This document shows, piece after piece, positions 36,786-45,677 of a stretch of 64,000 nucleotides of DNA. The stretch's first letter is position 1; each line of letters starts with the position of its first letter. Position numbers and translations under genes: made by a program. The stretch is from the NCBI GenBank assembly GCA_964483245.1, contig CAZABP010000025.1, forward strand, positions 1-64,000. The letters run 5' to 3'. The notes beneath the pieces are model-generated. The model did no database searches. It saw only the letters and a program-made list of their open reading frames with translations, and was not told the origin of the DNA. Source of the stretch: CAZABP01 sp964483245. GTDB lineage: Bacteria > Planctomycetota > UBA1135 > UBA2386.

Positions 36786-38825
36786 ATGCGCAAGAAGCGG
36801 CTGTTCAAGATCCTCGGGGTCACGCTCGCGTCGCTGGTGATCTTCCTGCTGCTGGCGGTCGCGGCGTTCGTGTTCAACCCGTTCGAGGGGTCGCTGCCGG
36901 ACATCCGCGGGGTCGTGCCGCGGCGGGTCGACTTCTTCCTGCGCAAGACGGACCTCGCGGCCGACTTCGGCAAGTTCCCCGAGCCGGTGTTCTGGGGCGC
37001 GATGAACCGGAGTCAGGGCTGGCGTTCGCTGCGCAACCTGCCGGCGGTCCGGGACGTGACGCCCGGCGTGCAGCGCGCGGTCGACGAGGTGGAGCGGTTG
37101 CAGAAGCAGCTCGCCGACTCGCACCTGGATCTGCTCGACGACGTCATGGGCCGCGAGATGCTGCTCGCCGGGAGGTATCGCGGACCGCGCCCCGAGGACG
37201 TGGCGTGGTGCGTCTACACGCGCGTGAGCTGGAAGATCCGCGCCGCCTGGGGTCTCGCCGGCTATGGCTTCGTCATCGACGAGGCGCGCGGTCAGGGCGT
37301 GATCCTGACCTGGGAGGGGGACCTCCTGAAGATCGAGGCGCAGGGTGCGCCGGAACCGTTCTACGCCGCGCGCGCGCAGGACTGCCTGATGGTCGGCAAC
37401 GACCGTGAGCTGGTCGTGGAGTCGCAGCTGTTGGCACAGGGGACCACGCAGACGGAGGCGTTCGGCGGTTCGGCGACGTATGTCGACGGGATCGCCGGCC
37501 GGCTGCAGGACTGGCGCGCGCTGACGCGCGTCGAGAACGCCAATGCGCTCGAGTACTACGTGCGGCCGGACGAGCTGCTGCAGCGGACGACCTGGGACGA
37601 CAACTGGCCGAACCGCAACGACCGCGACAGCATGAACAGCCGCGTGCTGGCGAGCTTCGTCAACCTCGCCGGTTGGCAGTTCCTCGCCGGATCGCTGGTG
37701 TTCGAGCAGGACTCGGTGTCGCTGCTCGCGCGCGTCGAGCTGAACCGGAACTTCCACACCGACTTCCAGAGCAAGTTCTTCAAGGCGGAGGAGCAGAACC
37801 GCGCCGACTGGCTCGATCCGTTCCTCGGCATGGTGCCGCACGACGCCTGCGCGACGGCCGGGCTGCGCATGCCGGCCGGTGACTTCCTGCGCGAGATGGT
37901 GCGCGCGCTGCTCGACGAGGATCAGGCGTTGATCAACGACGCGGTCAAGCGGACTGGGATGTTCGACAACGTCGAGGGGCTGGTCACCAAGCTCGAGATC
38001 GCGCTGATGCCGCGCACCGGCTTCGTGTTCCGCAAGAACGACCCGGACCCGGATCCGCGGATCAAGGTCGCCGTGCCGTCGCCGGTGCCGCAGATCGCGT
38101 GGGTGTTCTGGCTGCGACCGGGGCAGGAGCGGATGGTCGACAAGCTGCTCGCGGATCTGCGCGCGCACCACAAGACATTGAACTTCACGAGCTGCTACCT
38201 GAACCCGCTCGGGATCACCGGCGGTGCGCAGGCGGACGCCGTGTCGGAGTTCGTGAACCCGCAGATCCCCGGCACCGGCATGGTCGCGGCGATCGTGTTC
38301 GGGCAGTTCTTCGTCGTCAGCAACTCCGGGCCGCTGATCGTCGACATGTTCCGCACCAGGCTCGGCCGGCGCGCGTCGATCCTGGAGAAGCAGGACCTGG
38401 AGCTGTTCTCCCGCGAGCTGCCGACCACGGTCAATGGGTTCGGGTTCGTGCAAGGGCCGCAGCTCGAGGCGGTGCTGAACGGCTACGACCAGTTCATCCA
38501 GACCTCGTCGGCGGACGCAGATCCGGAGTGGATGCGCGAGCAACGGCCGGCGGTCGAAGCGGCGGTGTTCCGCGAGAGCTTCGCGCGCGAGGCGACCTCG
38601 ATCGCGGCGATGAGTGGCGTGCAGCGCAAGCGGTTCGACGACCAGGTGGACCAGCGCCTGAAGGAGCAGTGGAGATCCACGCGCACCAGCTTCGCCGCCG
38701 TCGACCGTGTGCCGGTCCAGCAGGCGATCGCGATGGCGCAGATGTTCTCGTCCGCGTATTTCCAGGTGGTGCTCGATCCGCAATGGATCAAGCTGACCGG
38801 CCGGCTGCTGGTGAACTATCGCTGA
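36786..38825 (+). CDS. Large membrane-anchored protein of unknown function
   Basis: 679 residues. MRKKRLFKILGVTLASLVIF is a positive-inside signal anchor; the rest is predicted to lie outside the cytoplasmic membrane. The sequence is well balanced and rich in aromatic residues (WRSLRNLPAVRDV, YTRVSWKIRAAWGLAGYGFV, VNLAGWQFLAGSLVF), with almost no cysteine, so it is surely coding. No catalytic motif or family is recognised; large proteins of this sort with repeated mixed alpha/beta units occur across planctomycetes. Start ATG 36786 is preferred to an in-frame upstream start at 36582 that lies over the aminotransferase gene. Confidence 0.75.
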   Translation: MRKKRLFKILGVTLASLVIFLLLAVAAFVFNPFEGSLPDIRGVVPRRVDFFLRKTDLAADFGKFPEPVFWGAMNRSQGWRSLRNLPAVRDVTPGVQRAVDEVERLQKQLADSHLDLLDDVMGREMLLAGRYRGPRPEDVAWCVYTRVSWKIRAAWGLAGYGFVIDEARGQGVILTWEGDLLKIEAQGAPEPFYAARAQDCLMVGNDRELVVESQLLAQGTTQTEAFGGSATYVDGIAGRLQDWRALTRVENANALEYYVRPDELLQRTTWDDNWPNRNDRDSMNSRVLASFVNLAGWQFLAGSLVFEQDSVSLLARVELNRNFHTDFQSKFFKAEEQNRADWLDPFLGMVPHDACATAGLRMPAGDFLREMVRALLDEDQALINDAVKRTGMFDNVEGLVTKLEIALMPRTGFVFRKNDPDPDPRIKVAVPSPVPQIAWVFWLRPGQERMVDKLLADLRAHHKTLNFTSCYLNPLGITGGAQADAVSEFVNPQIPGTGMVAAIVFGQFFVVSNSGPLIVDMFRTRLGRRASILEKQDLELFSRELPTTVNGFGFVQGPQLEAVLNGYDQFIQTSSADADPEWMREQRPAVEAAVFRESFAREATSIAAMSGVQRKRFDDQVDQRLKEQWRSTRTSFAAVDRVPVQQAIAMAQMFSSAYFQVVLDPQWIKLTGRLLVNYR

Positions 38826-38874
38826 CGCGTTGACTGCCCGGGCGGGAGGCTTAGATTCCCCGCCCCTTCTCCGC

Positions 38875-38961
38875 GCCCAGGTGGCGGAATTGGCAGACGC
38901 GCCAGCTTGAGGGGCTGGTTCCCGCAAGGGAGTGCAGGTTCAAATCCTGTCCTGGGCACCA
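38875..38961 (+). tRNA. tRNA-Leu(GAG)
   Basis: Full class II cloverleaf. Acceptor GCCCAGG (38875-38881) pairs with CCTGGGC (38951-38957), followed by A and an encoded CCA. The anticodon arm is CCAGC-TTGAGGG-GCTGG with anticodon GAG at 38909-38911, reading CUC/CUU. A variable arm GGTTCCCGCAAGGGAGT marks a long-arm leucine tRNA, and the T loop is TTCAAAT. Confidence 0.96.
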
Positions 38962-39021
38962 CTGCGCGGCTTTTTCTTGCCGCGATGCAACTTCGGTCGG
39001 GGCGCCGGCGGTAGAGCCGGC

Positions 39022-40389
39022 ATGCACCGAGCCGCGCTGTTCGTCACGGTCGCCGCCGTCGCTGGCGCACCGGTTCCGGCCCAGGATGGGGTGTCGTCGG
39101 CGGCCGCGTCGATCGTGCGCGCCCAGGCGGCGCGGGGGCACGTGGCACTGCCGTCGGCATTCATCGTCGAGGAGATCCTGAACTACCACCGGCATCGGAT
39201 CGCGCGGCCGGAAGGCGGCGCGGCGTTGGCGCTGGATGCGCGGGTCGGTGAGGTGTGCCCCGCGGACGGCGGCACGCGCCATGTGCTGCAGGTCGGCCTC
39301 GCGACCGCGGCCGCGGCACCGCATGGGCCGCGCTCGCCGGCGGAGCTGGTGTTCGTCATCGATTGCAGTGGCTCGATGCAGGACGACGCGAAGCTGGAGC
39401 GCGTGCGCGAGGCGCTGCGCACGTTGGTGGCGCGGCTCGAGCCGGAGGATCGGATCTCGATCGTCGGTTATGCCGATGCGGCCCGCGTCGTGCTGCCACG
39501 CCGTTGCGTGCAGGCGCGCGAGGAGATCCGGCGTGCGATCGACGCCCTCGAGCCGGAAGGTGCGACGAACCTGCACGCCGGGCTGATGCTCGGGCTCGAG
39601 CTCGCGGCTGGTTGCGAAGGTCGCGCGAACCGCCGCGTGATCCTGTTGACCGACGGCATCGCGAACCGTGGCATCGTCGATGCGGACCGGATCTCGGCCG
39701 AAGCCCGTGCCCGGGCCGGCAAGGAGATCGCGGTCAGCACGATCGGTGTGGGTGACGACGTGCAGCACGAGCTGCTGCGCCGCATCGCGCGCGAGACGCG
39801 CGGGCAGAACCACTTCCTGGCGGACGCGGGCGACATCGCGAAGGTGTTCGTGCAGGAACTCTGCAGCCTGGTCGTGCCGGCGGCGCGGCAGGTGCGCGTG
39901 CGGATCGAGCTGGATGGCGAGCTGCAGGTCGACCGGCTGTTCGGGTACGAGACGCAATTCGGCGACGGCCGGCTGTCGTTCCGGCTCGAGGACCTCGGCA
40001 GCGACTCGACGATGGTGCTGCTCGCCGAGCTGAAGCCCTGTCTCGCGACGGCCGGCAGGTCCCGGTTCCCGATCCGGGTCGTCGTCGAGGCGCAGGATGC
40101 GCGGACCGGACAGCGGATCCGCCTGGAGCAGGTCGTGTCGGTGCAGACCGCCGGCGCCGGCTGCGCCGATGCGGAGGTGACGCGCAACTGGAAGATCGCG
40201 CAGCTCGCGCATGGGATGCGTGCCGCGGCCGTGCTGCACGAGCAGGGCCTGGATGCTCGGGCGCTGGACCGGCTCGACCACAGCCTGCGCGAGATCGGCC
40301 CTGCCGAGGATCCGGATCTGGCGCGGGTCGCCGCGACGGCGCAGGATCTGCGCCGGGCGCTGGAAGGGTCGGCATGCCGCGATCGTTGA
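39022..40389 (+). CDS. Secreted von Willebrand factor type A domain protein (YfbK-like)
   Basis: 455 residues with an export signal MHRAALFVTVAAVAGAPVPA. The segment VEEILNYHRH resembles the VEEFINYF motif that precedes the VWA domain in YfbK-type proteins. The VWA domain (about 110-285) has a complete MIDAS: DCSGS, the Thr in EGATNLHAG and the Asp in LLTDGIANRG. The C-terminal half is a beta-rich VWA-associated module. It starts 61 bp after the tRNA and is the first of four closely spaced genes with a sigma factor and a putative anti-sigma protein. Confidence 0.83.
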   Translation: MHRAALFVTVAAVAGAPVPAQDGVSSAAASIVRAQAARGHVALPSAFIVEEILNYHRHRIARPEGGAALALDARVGEVCPADGGTRHVLQVGLATAAAAPHGPRSPAELVFVIDCSGSMQDDAKLERVREALRTLVARLEPEDRISIVGYADAARVVLPRRCVQAREEIRRAIDALEPEGATNLHAGLMLGLELAAGCEGRANRRVILLTDGIANRGIVDADRISAEARARAGKEIAVSTIGVGDDVQHELLRRIARETRGQNHFLADAGDIAKVFVQELCSLVVPAARQVRVRIELDGELQVDRLFGYETQFGDGRLSFRLEDLGSDSTMVLLAELKPCLATAGRSRFPIRVVVEAQDARTGQRIRLEQVVSVQTAGAGCADAEVTRNWKIAQLAHGMRAAAVLHEQGLDARALDRLDHSLREIGPAEDPDLARVAATAQDLRRALEGSACRDR

Positions 40390-40405
40390 AGTCGGCCGCG
40401 GTTTC

Positions 40406-40897
40406 ATGTGCGGCCCGCATGGCTTTGTGGACGAGACGTTCGATGCCGAGTTGCTGGCCGAACTGCCGAGGCTGCGCAGCCTGCTGCGCCGGCTCGCCGG
40501 TGCCCGCGGTGACGTCGACGATCTGCTGCAGGAGGTCTGGTTGCGCGCGCAGCGTTACCGCGCGTCGTTCGATCCCGGGCGTCCGCTGCGCGGGTGGCTC
40601 GCGACGACTGCGTACCGCGTGTTCCTCGACGCGCGGGCGCGCGATGGCCGCTTGCCGGTCAACGCCGGCGATGCCAGCGACTCGTGGCTGGCGCCGGCCG
40701 CGCCCGATCCGGCCGAACGCGAGCAGGTGGAGCGATTGCTGGCACGGCTGCGGCCGATCGAGCGGGACGTGCTGCTGCGGTTCCATCGTGACCGGGCGAG
40801 CCTCGCCGAGATCGCGGCGGAGCTCTCGCTTCCGGAGGGGACGGTGAAGTCGCACCTGCACCGCGCGCGGGCGAAGCTCGCCGGGGAACCGTCGTGA
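40406..40897 (+). CDS. ECF-type RNA polymerase sigma factor
   Basis: 163 residues with the two-domain ECF plan: region 2 VDDLLQEVWLRAQRYRASFD and RPLRGWLATTAYRVFLDARA, region 4 LRPIERDVLLRFHRDRASLA and the DNA-reading helix LPEGTVKSHLHRARAKL. There is no region 1 or 3. Start ATG 40406 lies 16 bp after the VWA stop; the end overlaps the next gene as GTGA, the usual layout for an ECF sigma factor followed by its regulator. Confidence 0.9.
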   Translation: MCGPHGFVDETFDAELLAELPRLRSLLRRLAGARGDVDDLLQEVWLRAQRYRASFDPGRPLRGWLATTAYRVFLDARARDGRLPVNAGDASDSWLAPAAPDPAEREQVERLLARLRPIERDVLLRFHRDRASLAEIAAELSLPEGTVKSHLHRARAKLAGEPS

Positions 40898-41406
40898 TCA
40901 CGCGGGACGAGTTCTGGGGCCGCGTGCAGGACGCGTTGGATCGGCGGGAGGATCCGCTGCAGGACGCCGAGCTGGCCGCGTGGCTGGAACAGCATCCGGA
41001 GGAGCTCGAGCGGTATGCCGCGTGGATCGGTGCGCTCCGCGTCGTCGCGGCCATGCCGGTGCAGCCGCGCGTGCACGCGCCCCGCAGGCGCTGGCCATGG
41101 GTGTGGGTGCCGGCGGCGGCCGCGGCAGGGCTGCTCGTCTGGATTGCCTTCAGCAGCCGCAGCCGCGATCCAGACGATGGCCCGCTGCCGGGACCGCGGA
41201 TCGTCACTGCCGGCGCGGCCGGGATTGCGGTCCTGCGGCTCGAAGTCGTGCAGGAATCCGCGCCCGGCATGCGCCAGAGCTGCGTCTGGAGTGCGGAGCG
41301 CAGCAGCCAGCAGACGACCCGCGTTGCGCCTCGTGAGGAGGGCGGCGTGCGGTTTCTCGAAGTCGTGATCTCCAGCAACGGAACGGATCGGATGGGTGCG
41401 CCATGA
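40894..41406 (+). CDS. Putative anti-sigma factor, single-pass membrane protein
   Basis: 170 residues, GTG start at 40894 overlapping the sigma stop. The N-terminal ~60 residues are helical with acidic and aromatic positions (FWGRVQDALDRREDPLQDAE) like the cytoplasmic part of ECF anti-sigma factors; one membrane helix WVWVPAAAAAGLLVWIAF (about 69-86) follows, then a ~80-residue outer domain. No HxxxCxxC zinc motif is present. Assignment rests on position and topology. Confidence 0.6.
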   Translation: MITRDEFWGRVQDALDRREDPLQDAELAAWLEQHPEELERYAAWIGALRVVAAMPVQPRVHAPRRRWPWVWVPAAAAAGLLVWIAFSSRSRDPDDGPLPGPRIVTAGAAGIAVLRLEVVQESAPGMRQSCVWSAERSSQQTTRVAPREEGGVRFLEVVISSNGTDRMGAP

Positions 41407-42356
41407 AGCGGATGCATTGGGTGGGTATCGGTCTGGCTCTCACGGTGGCGGTGCGTGCCCAGGAGGCGGCGCCGCGTGTGCCGCCGCCGGAGCAGCGCGC
41501 GCGGCAGGTGCAGGTGTTCGATGTGCGGGACCTCGTGCTGCCGGTGCCGGAACTGACGGAGGCCGGGGCGGTCACGGCGGCGGGGCAGCAGCAGTTGGTG
41601 GCGCTGCTGTCGGCGTTCCTGCCGCGCGGCGCAGAGCCGTTGCCGGACGCCGGCGCGCTGCGGCTGACGCGTGGTTCCTTGGTTACGCAGCTCGACGCCG
41701 AGCAGACGGAGTGGGTGGATCGGGTGTTGGCGCTGCAGCGCGAAGCTGGCGCGACGCTGATCCAGCTCGAAGCGGTCGCGATCGCGGGGATCCCGCCGGA
41801 CCACGAGCTGCTCGCCGAGCGCGGCGCGCCTCGTGCGCTCGCGGCCGACGAGAGCGCGGCGGCGTTGTTGGCCGAGCTGGGACGCGTGCCCGGCGTGCGG
41901 TCGCTCGCGCCGCTGCAGCTCGCGCTGGTTCCGTGCACGCCGGGCAACGCGCAATCGCTGCAGCACGTCAGCTACATCAAGGCGTGGGACATCGAACACG
42001 GCGTGCAGCCGGGGGATCGCACGATCCTCGATCCGGTCATCGACGTCGTGCGCGGTGGCACGACGCTGGACGGCAGCGCGCTGTTGCTGCCGGGCGACAC
42101 GGTCGGTCTCGAGGTGAGCTTCTCACTGATCGATCTGCGACTCCCGATTCCTTCGTCGAGGGTCGTCGTCGAAGGACACGAGCTCGAGATCGGCACACCG
42201 CAGGCGCCGACGACGAAGATCGCGGCGACGGTCGCGCTGCCGGTCGGGCGCACGATCCTTCTGTCGACTCCGCGCGGGCAGGCGCCCGGTGTGTTGCTCC
42301 TGTTGACCGTGAAGTCGTTGCAGCGTCCGGGCGAGATGCGGCGCGATCGGCGCTGA
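41403..42356 (+). CDS. Exported protein in sigma/VWA operon, unknown function
   Basis: 317 residues with signal peptide HWVGIGLALTVAVRAQ. Beta-rich body with IQLEAVAIAGIPPDHELL and LQLALVPCTPGNAQ, and toward the end VGLEVSFSLIDLRLPIPSS and GRTILLSTPRGQ. The last parts resemble beta strands of secretin-like or outer-membrane-associated proteins, but similarity is loose. It overlaps the putative anti-sigma gene as ATGA and ends the operon; 134 bp without an obvious feature follow. Confidence 0.6.
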   Translation: MKRMHWVGIGLALTVAVRAQEAAPRVPPPEQRARQVQVFDVRDLVLPVPELTEAGAVTAAGQQQLVALLSAFLPRGAEPLPDAGALRLTRGSLVTQLDAEQTEWVDRVLALQREAGATLIQLEAVAIAGIPPDHELLAERGAPRALAADESAAALLAELGRVPGVRSLAPLQLALVPCTPGNAQSLQHVSYIKAWDIEHGVQPGDRTILDPVIDVVRGGTTLDGSALLLPGDTVGLEVSFSLIDLRLPIPSSRVVVEGHELEIGTPQAPTTKIAATVALPVGRTILLSTPRGQAPGVLLLLTVKSLQRPGEMRRDRR

Positions 42357-42490
42357 GCAGGATTTCCAGCCCGGCAGAACCTCCATTGCCGACGGGGATT
42401 GGCGCTGCATGTCGTCAGCGCGAAAGACTGCGTGTTCGAATGACTTGTCCGCGTGGCTAGACTCTGCGCACCCCACGCCCCGCGATCGTC

Positions 42491-43435
42491 ATGGAAGCAC
42501 AGCCGGAAAGCACGCCCAGCCATTCCGCCATTCTTGCGGCGGCGAGTCTGCTCGCCGACCGCGATGCGTGCGTCGTCGCGGCGTGCCGTGCGCAGTTGCT
42601 GAGCTGGGGCGAATCGACGCGCCCGGTGTTGGCGCGTCTCGCATACGGTCGCGATGCGCGTCTGCGTGAGGGCGCACGTGGTCTGTTGCGGACGCTCGAT
42701 CTGCGGCAGTGGTCGGTGCGCTTCACGCGGTTCGCGGCGACGGTCTGCTGGCCGGAGGGGGAGACGGCCGGGCGCGATTCGCGCGCGCTCGAAGCAGCAG
42801 CGCTGCTGATCTCGGCGTTCGACCGCGAACGTGCGCCGGAAGAGACGGCCGTGCGGGCTCAGCTCGAGGAACTCGCCGGTGCGCTCGCGTCGCGGCGGCC
42901 AGGCGTGCGGACGTTGGCGCGCCTGCTGACCGAGCGGCATCCGTTGCGCGGGCGCACGCACCGGCAGTTCGAGCCGGCCGACGTGCAGCTCGACCGCGTG
43001 CTGACGACCGGCCGTGGCTGCGCGAGCGCGCTGTCACTGGTCTATCTGTTGGTCGGGCGTCGTGCCGCGCTGCGGCTCGCCGGCGTGCAGCTCCCGGGGC
43101 ATTACCTCGTGCGCGTGCACGGACGGCGCCCGGTGCTGCTCGATCCGTTCCACGCGGCGCGTTCGATCACGCGTGCCGACTGCCTGCGTTATCTGCGCGG
43201 CTCCGGCTATGTTGGGCCGGCGAATGCCGTCCTGCGTGATCGCTCCGATGCCGAAGTCGCAGCCGCGTTGCTGTACGAGCTCGTCCGCGTCTACGGCTAC
43301 CGCGAAGACGTCGAAGCCGTGCAGGTGCTCGGCCGCGCGATCGAGGCGCTCGAGGCTGCTTCGGGCGCCACTCTGGTCGTGCGCATTCCTGTTCGCGACG
43401 GCGTGCGCCGGGACCTTCCAGCAGAGCCTGCCTGA
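42491..43435 (+). CDS. SirB1-family transglutaminase-like protein
   Basis: 314 residues. The N-terminal ~130 residues are helical. The SirB1 domain follows: GRGCASALSLVYLLVGRRAAL, then LAGVQLPGHYLVRVHG and PVLLDPFHAARSI. The usual transglutaminase-core Cys corresponds to the C in GRGCAS, with H in PGHY and D in LDPFH completing a triad-like set. The biochemical role of SirB1 proteins is unsettled. The end may overlap or abut the ceramidase-like gene. Confidence 0.78.
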   Translation: MEAQPESTPSHSAILAAASLLADRDACVVAACRAQLLSWGESTRPVLARLAYGRDARLREGARGLLRTLDLRQWSVRFTRFAATVCWPEGETAGRDSRALEAAALLISAFDRERAPEETAVRAQLEELAGALASRRPGVRTLARLLTERHPLRGRTHRQFEPADVQLDRVLTTGRGCASALSLVYLLVGRRAALRLAGVQLPGHYLVRVHGRRPVLLDPFHAARSITRADCLRYLRGSGYVGPANAVLRDRSDAEVAAALLYELVRVYGYREDVEAVQVLGRAIEALEAASGATLVVRIPVRDGVRRDLPAEPA

Positions 43436-43466
43436 GCGGACCGACGTCTGGCGGCAGCGCGTCGCG

Positions 43467-44612
43467 GTGCGCGAGCTGCGCGTCGGTGCGGCCGAAGCGG
43501 ACATCACGCCGCGCGACTCGCAGTACCTGGGTGGGTTCGGTCTCGCGCGCCGCTCGACCGGCGTCCACTCGCCCCTGAAGGCGCGCGCCCTCGTGCTGGA
43601 GTGCGACGGCCTCCGGCTCGCGATCGTCGGGCTCGACAATCTCGGTCTGCAGCGCGAGGACGCGGATTGGGTCAAGAGCGGGATCGGGGGGTTCGCCTAC
43701 GGCAACGTGCTGCTGTGCAGCAGCCACACGCATGCCGCGCCGGATCTGATCGGACTGTGGGGGTGGTACCTCGTGACCTCCGGGCGGGATCCGGAGTACC
43801 TGGCGCTCGTGCGCCGGCAGGTCGCGGCGGCGGTCGCGGCGGCGGAGGCGAACGCGCGCCCGGCGACGCTGCGCCACGGCGAGGTCCGCTTGCCGCCGCA
43901 CGGAATGGTCAAGAACGCGAACCGGGCGGGCGTGTTCGATCGGCGGTTTGCGGTGTTGCAGGCGGTCGGCAGCGACGGGACGCCGCTCGGGACGCTGCTG
44001 CACTTCGCCTGCCATCCGGAGGTGTTCGGCCGCAGCAACACGTTGGTCTCGAGCGACTTCGTAGGTGCCATGTGCGACGGCTGGCGCGCGGCGGGGCTCG
44101 GGCAGGCGGTGTTCGTCAACGGCGCGCTCGGGGCGATGGTGTCACCGGACATGCACCCGCGTGACGCGACCGGGATCGCACAGAGTGGTGAACGGCTCGT
44201 CGCGCTCGGCAAGCAGGCGCTCGCGCAGGCGGCCGAGCTGCCGGTCGCCGAGATCGAGCTCCGCCGCCACGATCTGTTCCTGCCGCTGGAGAACCGCTGG
44301 CTCGGGCTCGCGCGGACGCTGCTCGATGTCGTGCGGCCGCTGCATGAAGGATGCGTGCGCACGACGGTCGGTTACCTGCGGATCGGCACGCTCGAAGCCG
44401 CGTTGGTCCCGGGCGAGCTGGAGCCCGTGTTCGCCGAGCGGATCCGCCGCGCCTGCCGCCGGCCGAACCTGCTGTTCTTCGGTCTGGTCGACGACGTGGT
44501 CGGCTACCTGCTGCGCGGCCGCGACGCGCGCGACCCGGAGTTCGCCTACGAGCTCAGCATGTCGCCGGGCGTGGATGCCGGCGAGCAGATGGCGCGCAGT
44601 CTCGCCCGCTGA
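43467..44612 (+). CDS. Neutral ceramidase-like hydrolase
   Basis: At least 381 residues from GTG 43467. LRVGAAEADITPRDSQYLGGFG is the characteristic start of neutral/alkaline ceramidase-domain proteins, followed by ALVLECDGLRLAIVGLD, LLCSSHTHAAPDLIG with the zinc-type His pair, LHFACHPEVFGRSN, and FVNGALGAMVSPDMHPR. These enzymes hydrolyse amide-linked lipids or related substrates; the substrate here is unknown. The true start could be upstream: the frame is open and reads WSCAFLFATACAG, a lipoprotein-like signal, overlapping the SirB1 gene, but only a CTG or similar codon precedes it. Confidence 0.75.
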   Translation: MRELRVGAAEADITPRDSQYLGGFGLARRSTGVHSPLKARALVLECDGLRLAIVGLDNLGLQREDADWVKSGIGGFAYGNVLLCSSHTHAAPDLIGLWGWYLVTSGRDPEYLALVRRQVAAAVAAAEANARPATLRHGEVRLPPHGMVKNANRAGVFDRRFAVLQAVGSDGTPLGTLLHFACHPEVFGRSNTLVSSDFVGAMCDGWRAAGLGQAVFVNGALGAMVSPDMHPRDATGIAQSGERLVALGKQALAQAAELPVAEIELRRHDLFLPLENRWLGLARTLLDVVRPLHEGCVRTTVGYLRIGTLEAALVPGELEPVFAERIRRACRRPNLLFFGLVDDVVGYLLRGRDARDPEFAYELSMSPGVDAGEQMARSLAR

Positions 44613-44634
44613 CTGCCTGACAGATTGGCGCGAC

Positions 44635-44661
44635 TTTTGGGGTCAGACCCCTTGGGTGCCA
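44635..44661. repeat. GGGGTCAGACCCC palindrome
   Basis: TTTTGGGGTCAGACCCCTTG followed by GGTGCCA, sitting between the convergent ceramidase-like and site-2 protease genes. It is the last copy of this dispersed unit seen in the window. Confidence 0.75.
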
Positions 44662-44662
44662 T

Positions 44663-45391
44663 TCAGGGGAGGAAGTGCAGGATCGCGTTGACGAGCGGCC
44701 GGTAGACGTGCGGCTGCCAGACGTAAATCCAGATCACGACCAACAAGCCGAACCCGAGGAACGGCTGCATCCGCAGCAGCGACATGGCACTCCCGAGCTG
44801 GCGCGGGAACAGCCCTTCGAGCACGGAAGCGCCGTCCAGCGGGGGCAGCGGCAGCAGGTTCAGCGTCAGCAGCAGCATGTTCAGCGAGAAGAACGTCGAG
44901 ACCATGCGGCACGTGGCGAGCATGGCGCCGGTGCGTTCCTTCGGCTGCAGGAAGTCGAACAGCGTGCCGGACGGGAACGCGAGCTTGTTGCTGCACAGGT
45001 ACCACGCGATCCCGAACGCGATCCCGGCCAGCAACAGGTTGGCGCTCGGCCCGGCCGCCGCCATCAGCGCTGCGCGCCTGGGATGCCGCGCGGCCCACAG
45101 CGGGTCGTACGGTGCATGCGCGAAGCCGATGATCCCCTGCCCCTTGGTCATGAACAGCGCGAACAGCGGCAGCACGACGGTGCCGAACGGCTCGCGCCGG
45201 ATGTGCGGGATCGGGTTCAGTGTGACCTGACCGCCGAGGTACGCGGTGCGGTCGCCGCCGAGATATGCGACCCAGGCGTGCGCCGCCTCGTGGAACACGA
45301 GGCTGACCAGCAGCACCCCGAAGATCAGCACCGCGTTGGCGATCCAGTCCGGGATCGGGGCCGCCGCCACGATGGCGAAGAACTCCGGCAC
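44663..45391 (-). CDS. Site-2 protease family protein (M50, RseP-distant)
   Basis: 242 residues, integral membrane zinc metalloprotease of the short M50B type without a PDZ domain. Zinc motif SLVFHEAAHAWVAYLGG (HExxH) in the first helix pair, and NLLPLPPLDGA with the third ligand Asp in the later helix. About five hydrophobic segments. Short forms of this type are common and their substrates unknown. It is the downstream-most gene of a minus-strand run beginning with trxA and follows xseB by 8 bp. Confidence 0.85.
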   Translation of the reverse strand: MPEFFAIVAAAPIPDWIANAVLIFGVLLVSLVFHEAAHAWVAYLGGDRTAYLGGQVTLNPIPHIRREPFGTVVLPLFALFMTKGQGIIGFAHAPYDPLWAARHPRRAALMAAAGPSANLLLAGIAFGIAWYLCSNKLAFPSGTLFDFLQPKERTGAMLATCRMVSTFFSLNMLLLTLNLLPLPPLDGASVLEGLFPRQLGSAMSLLRMQPFLGFGLLVVIWIYVWQPHVYRPLVNAILHFLP

Positions 45392-45399
45392 CGGCGTGG

Positions 45400-45660
45400 C
45401 TACTCCTCGTCGTCGTCCTGACCGGCGACTTCGCGCTGCAGCTCCTCGACGACCTCGCGGACGCGCAGGTCGGTGCGCTCCAGCTTGGCGCGGCAGAGCT
45501 TGATCAGCTCGGCGGCCCGTTCGACGCGCTCGGACAGCTCGTCGATGTCGGCGCTGCCATCCTCGATCGAGGCGAGGATCTGCTCGAGCTCGCCGGATGC
45601 CGCGGCGTAGGTCGGCCCACCTTCGGTGGGTGGGGAGTCGGTCTTCTTCTTGGCTGCCAT
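45400..45660 (-). CDS. xseB: Exodeoxyribonuclease VII small subunit
   Basis: 86 residues, the usual size. GELEQILASIEDGSADIDEL and LSERVERAAELIKLCRAKLE match the paired helices of XseB, which wraps the large subunit. The N-terminal MAAKKKTDSPP and acidic end DDDEE are disordered. It sits 17 bp after xseA, as expected for the enzyme that degrades single-stranded DNA in both directions. Confidence 0.9.
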   Translation of the reverse strand: MAAKKKTDSPPTEGGPTYAAASGELEQILASIEDGSADIDELSERVERAAELIKLCRAKLERTDLRVREVVEELQREVAGQDDDEE

Positions 45661-45677
45661 GGTCGGGGAGGGAAGTC

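Noticed and set aside
35470..38927. Very long minus-strand open frame across the aminotransferase and the large membrane protein
   Set aside because: GC-rich shadow frame; only its last part, from GTG 35462, encodes the exonuclease.
38965..38984. Hairpin CGCGGC-TTTTTCTT-GCCGCG after tRNA-Leu as a terminator
   Set aside because: The T run lies in the loop, not after the stem, so it does not fit a Rho-independent terminator.
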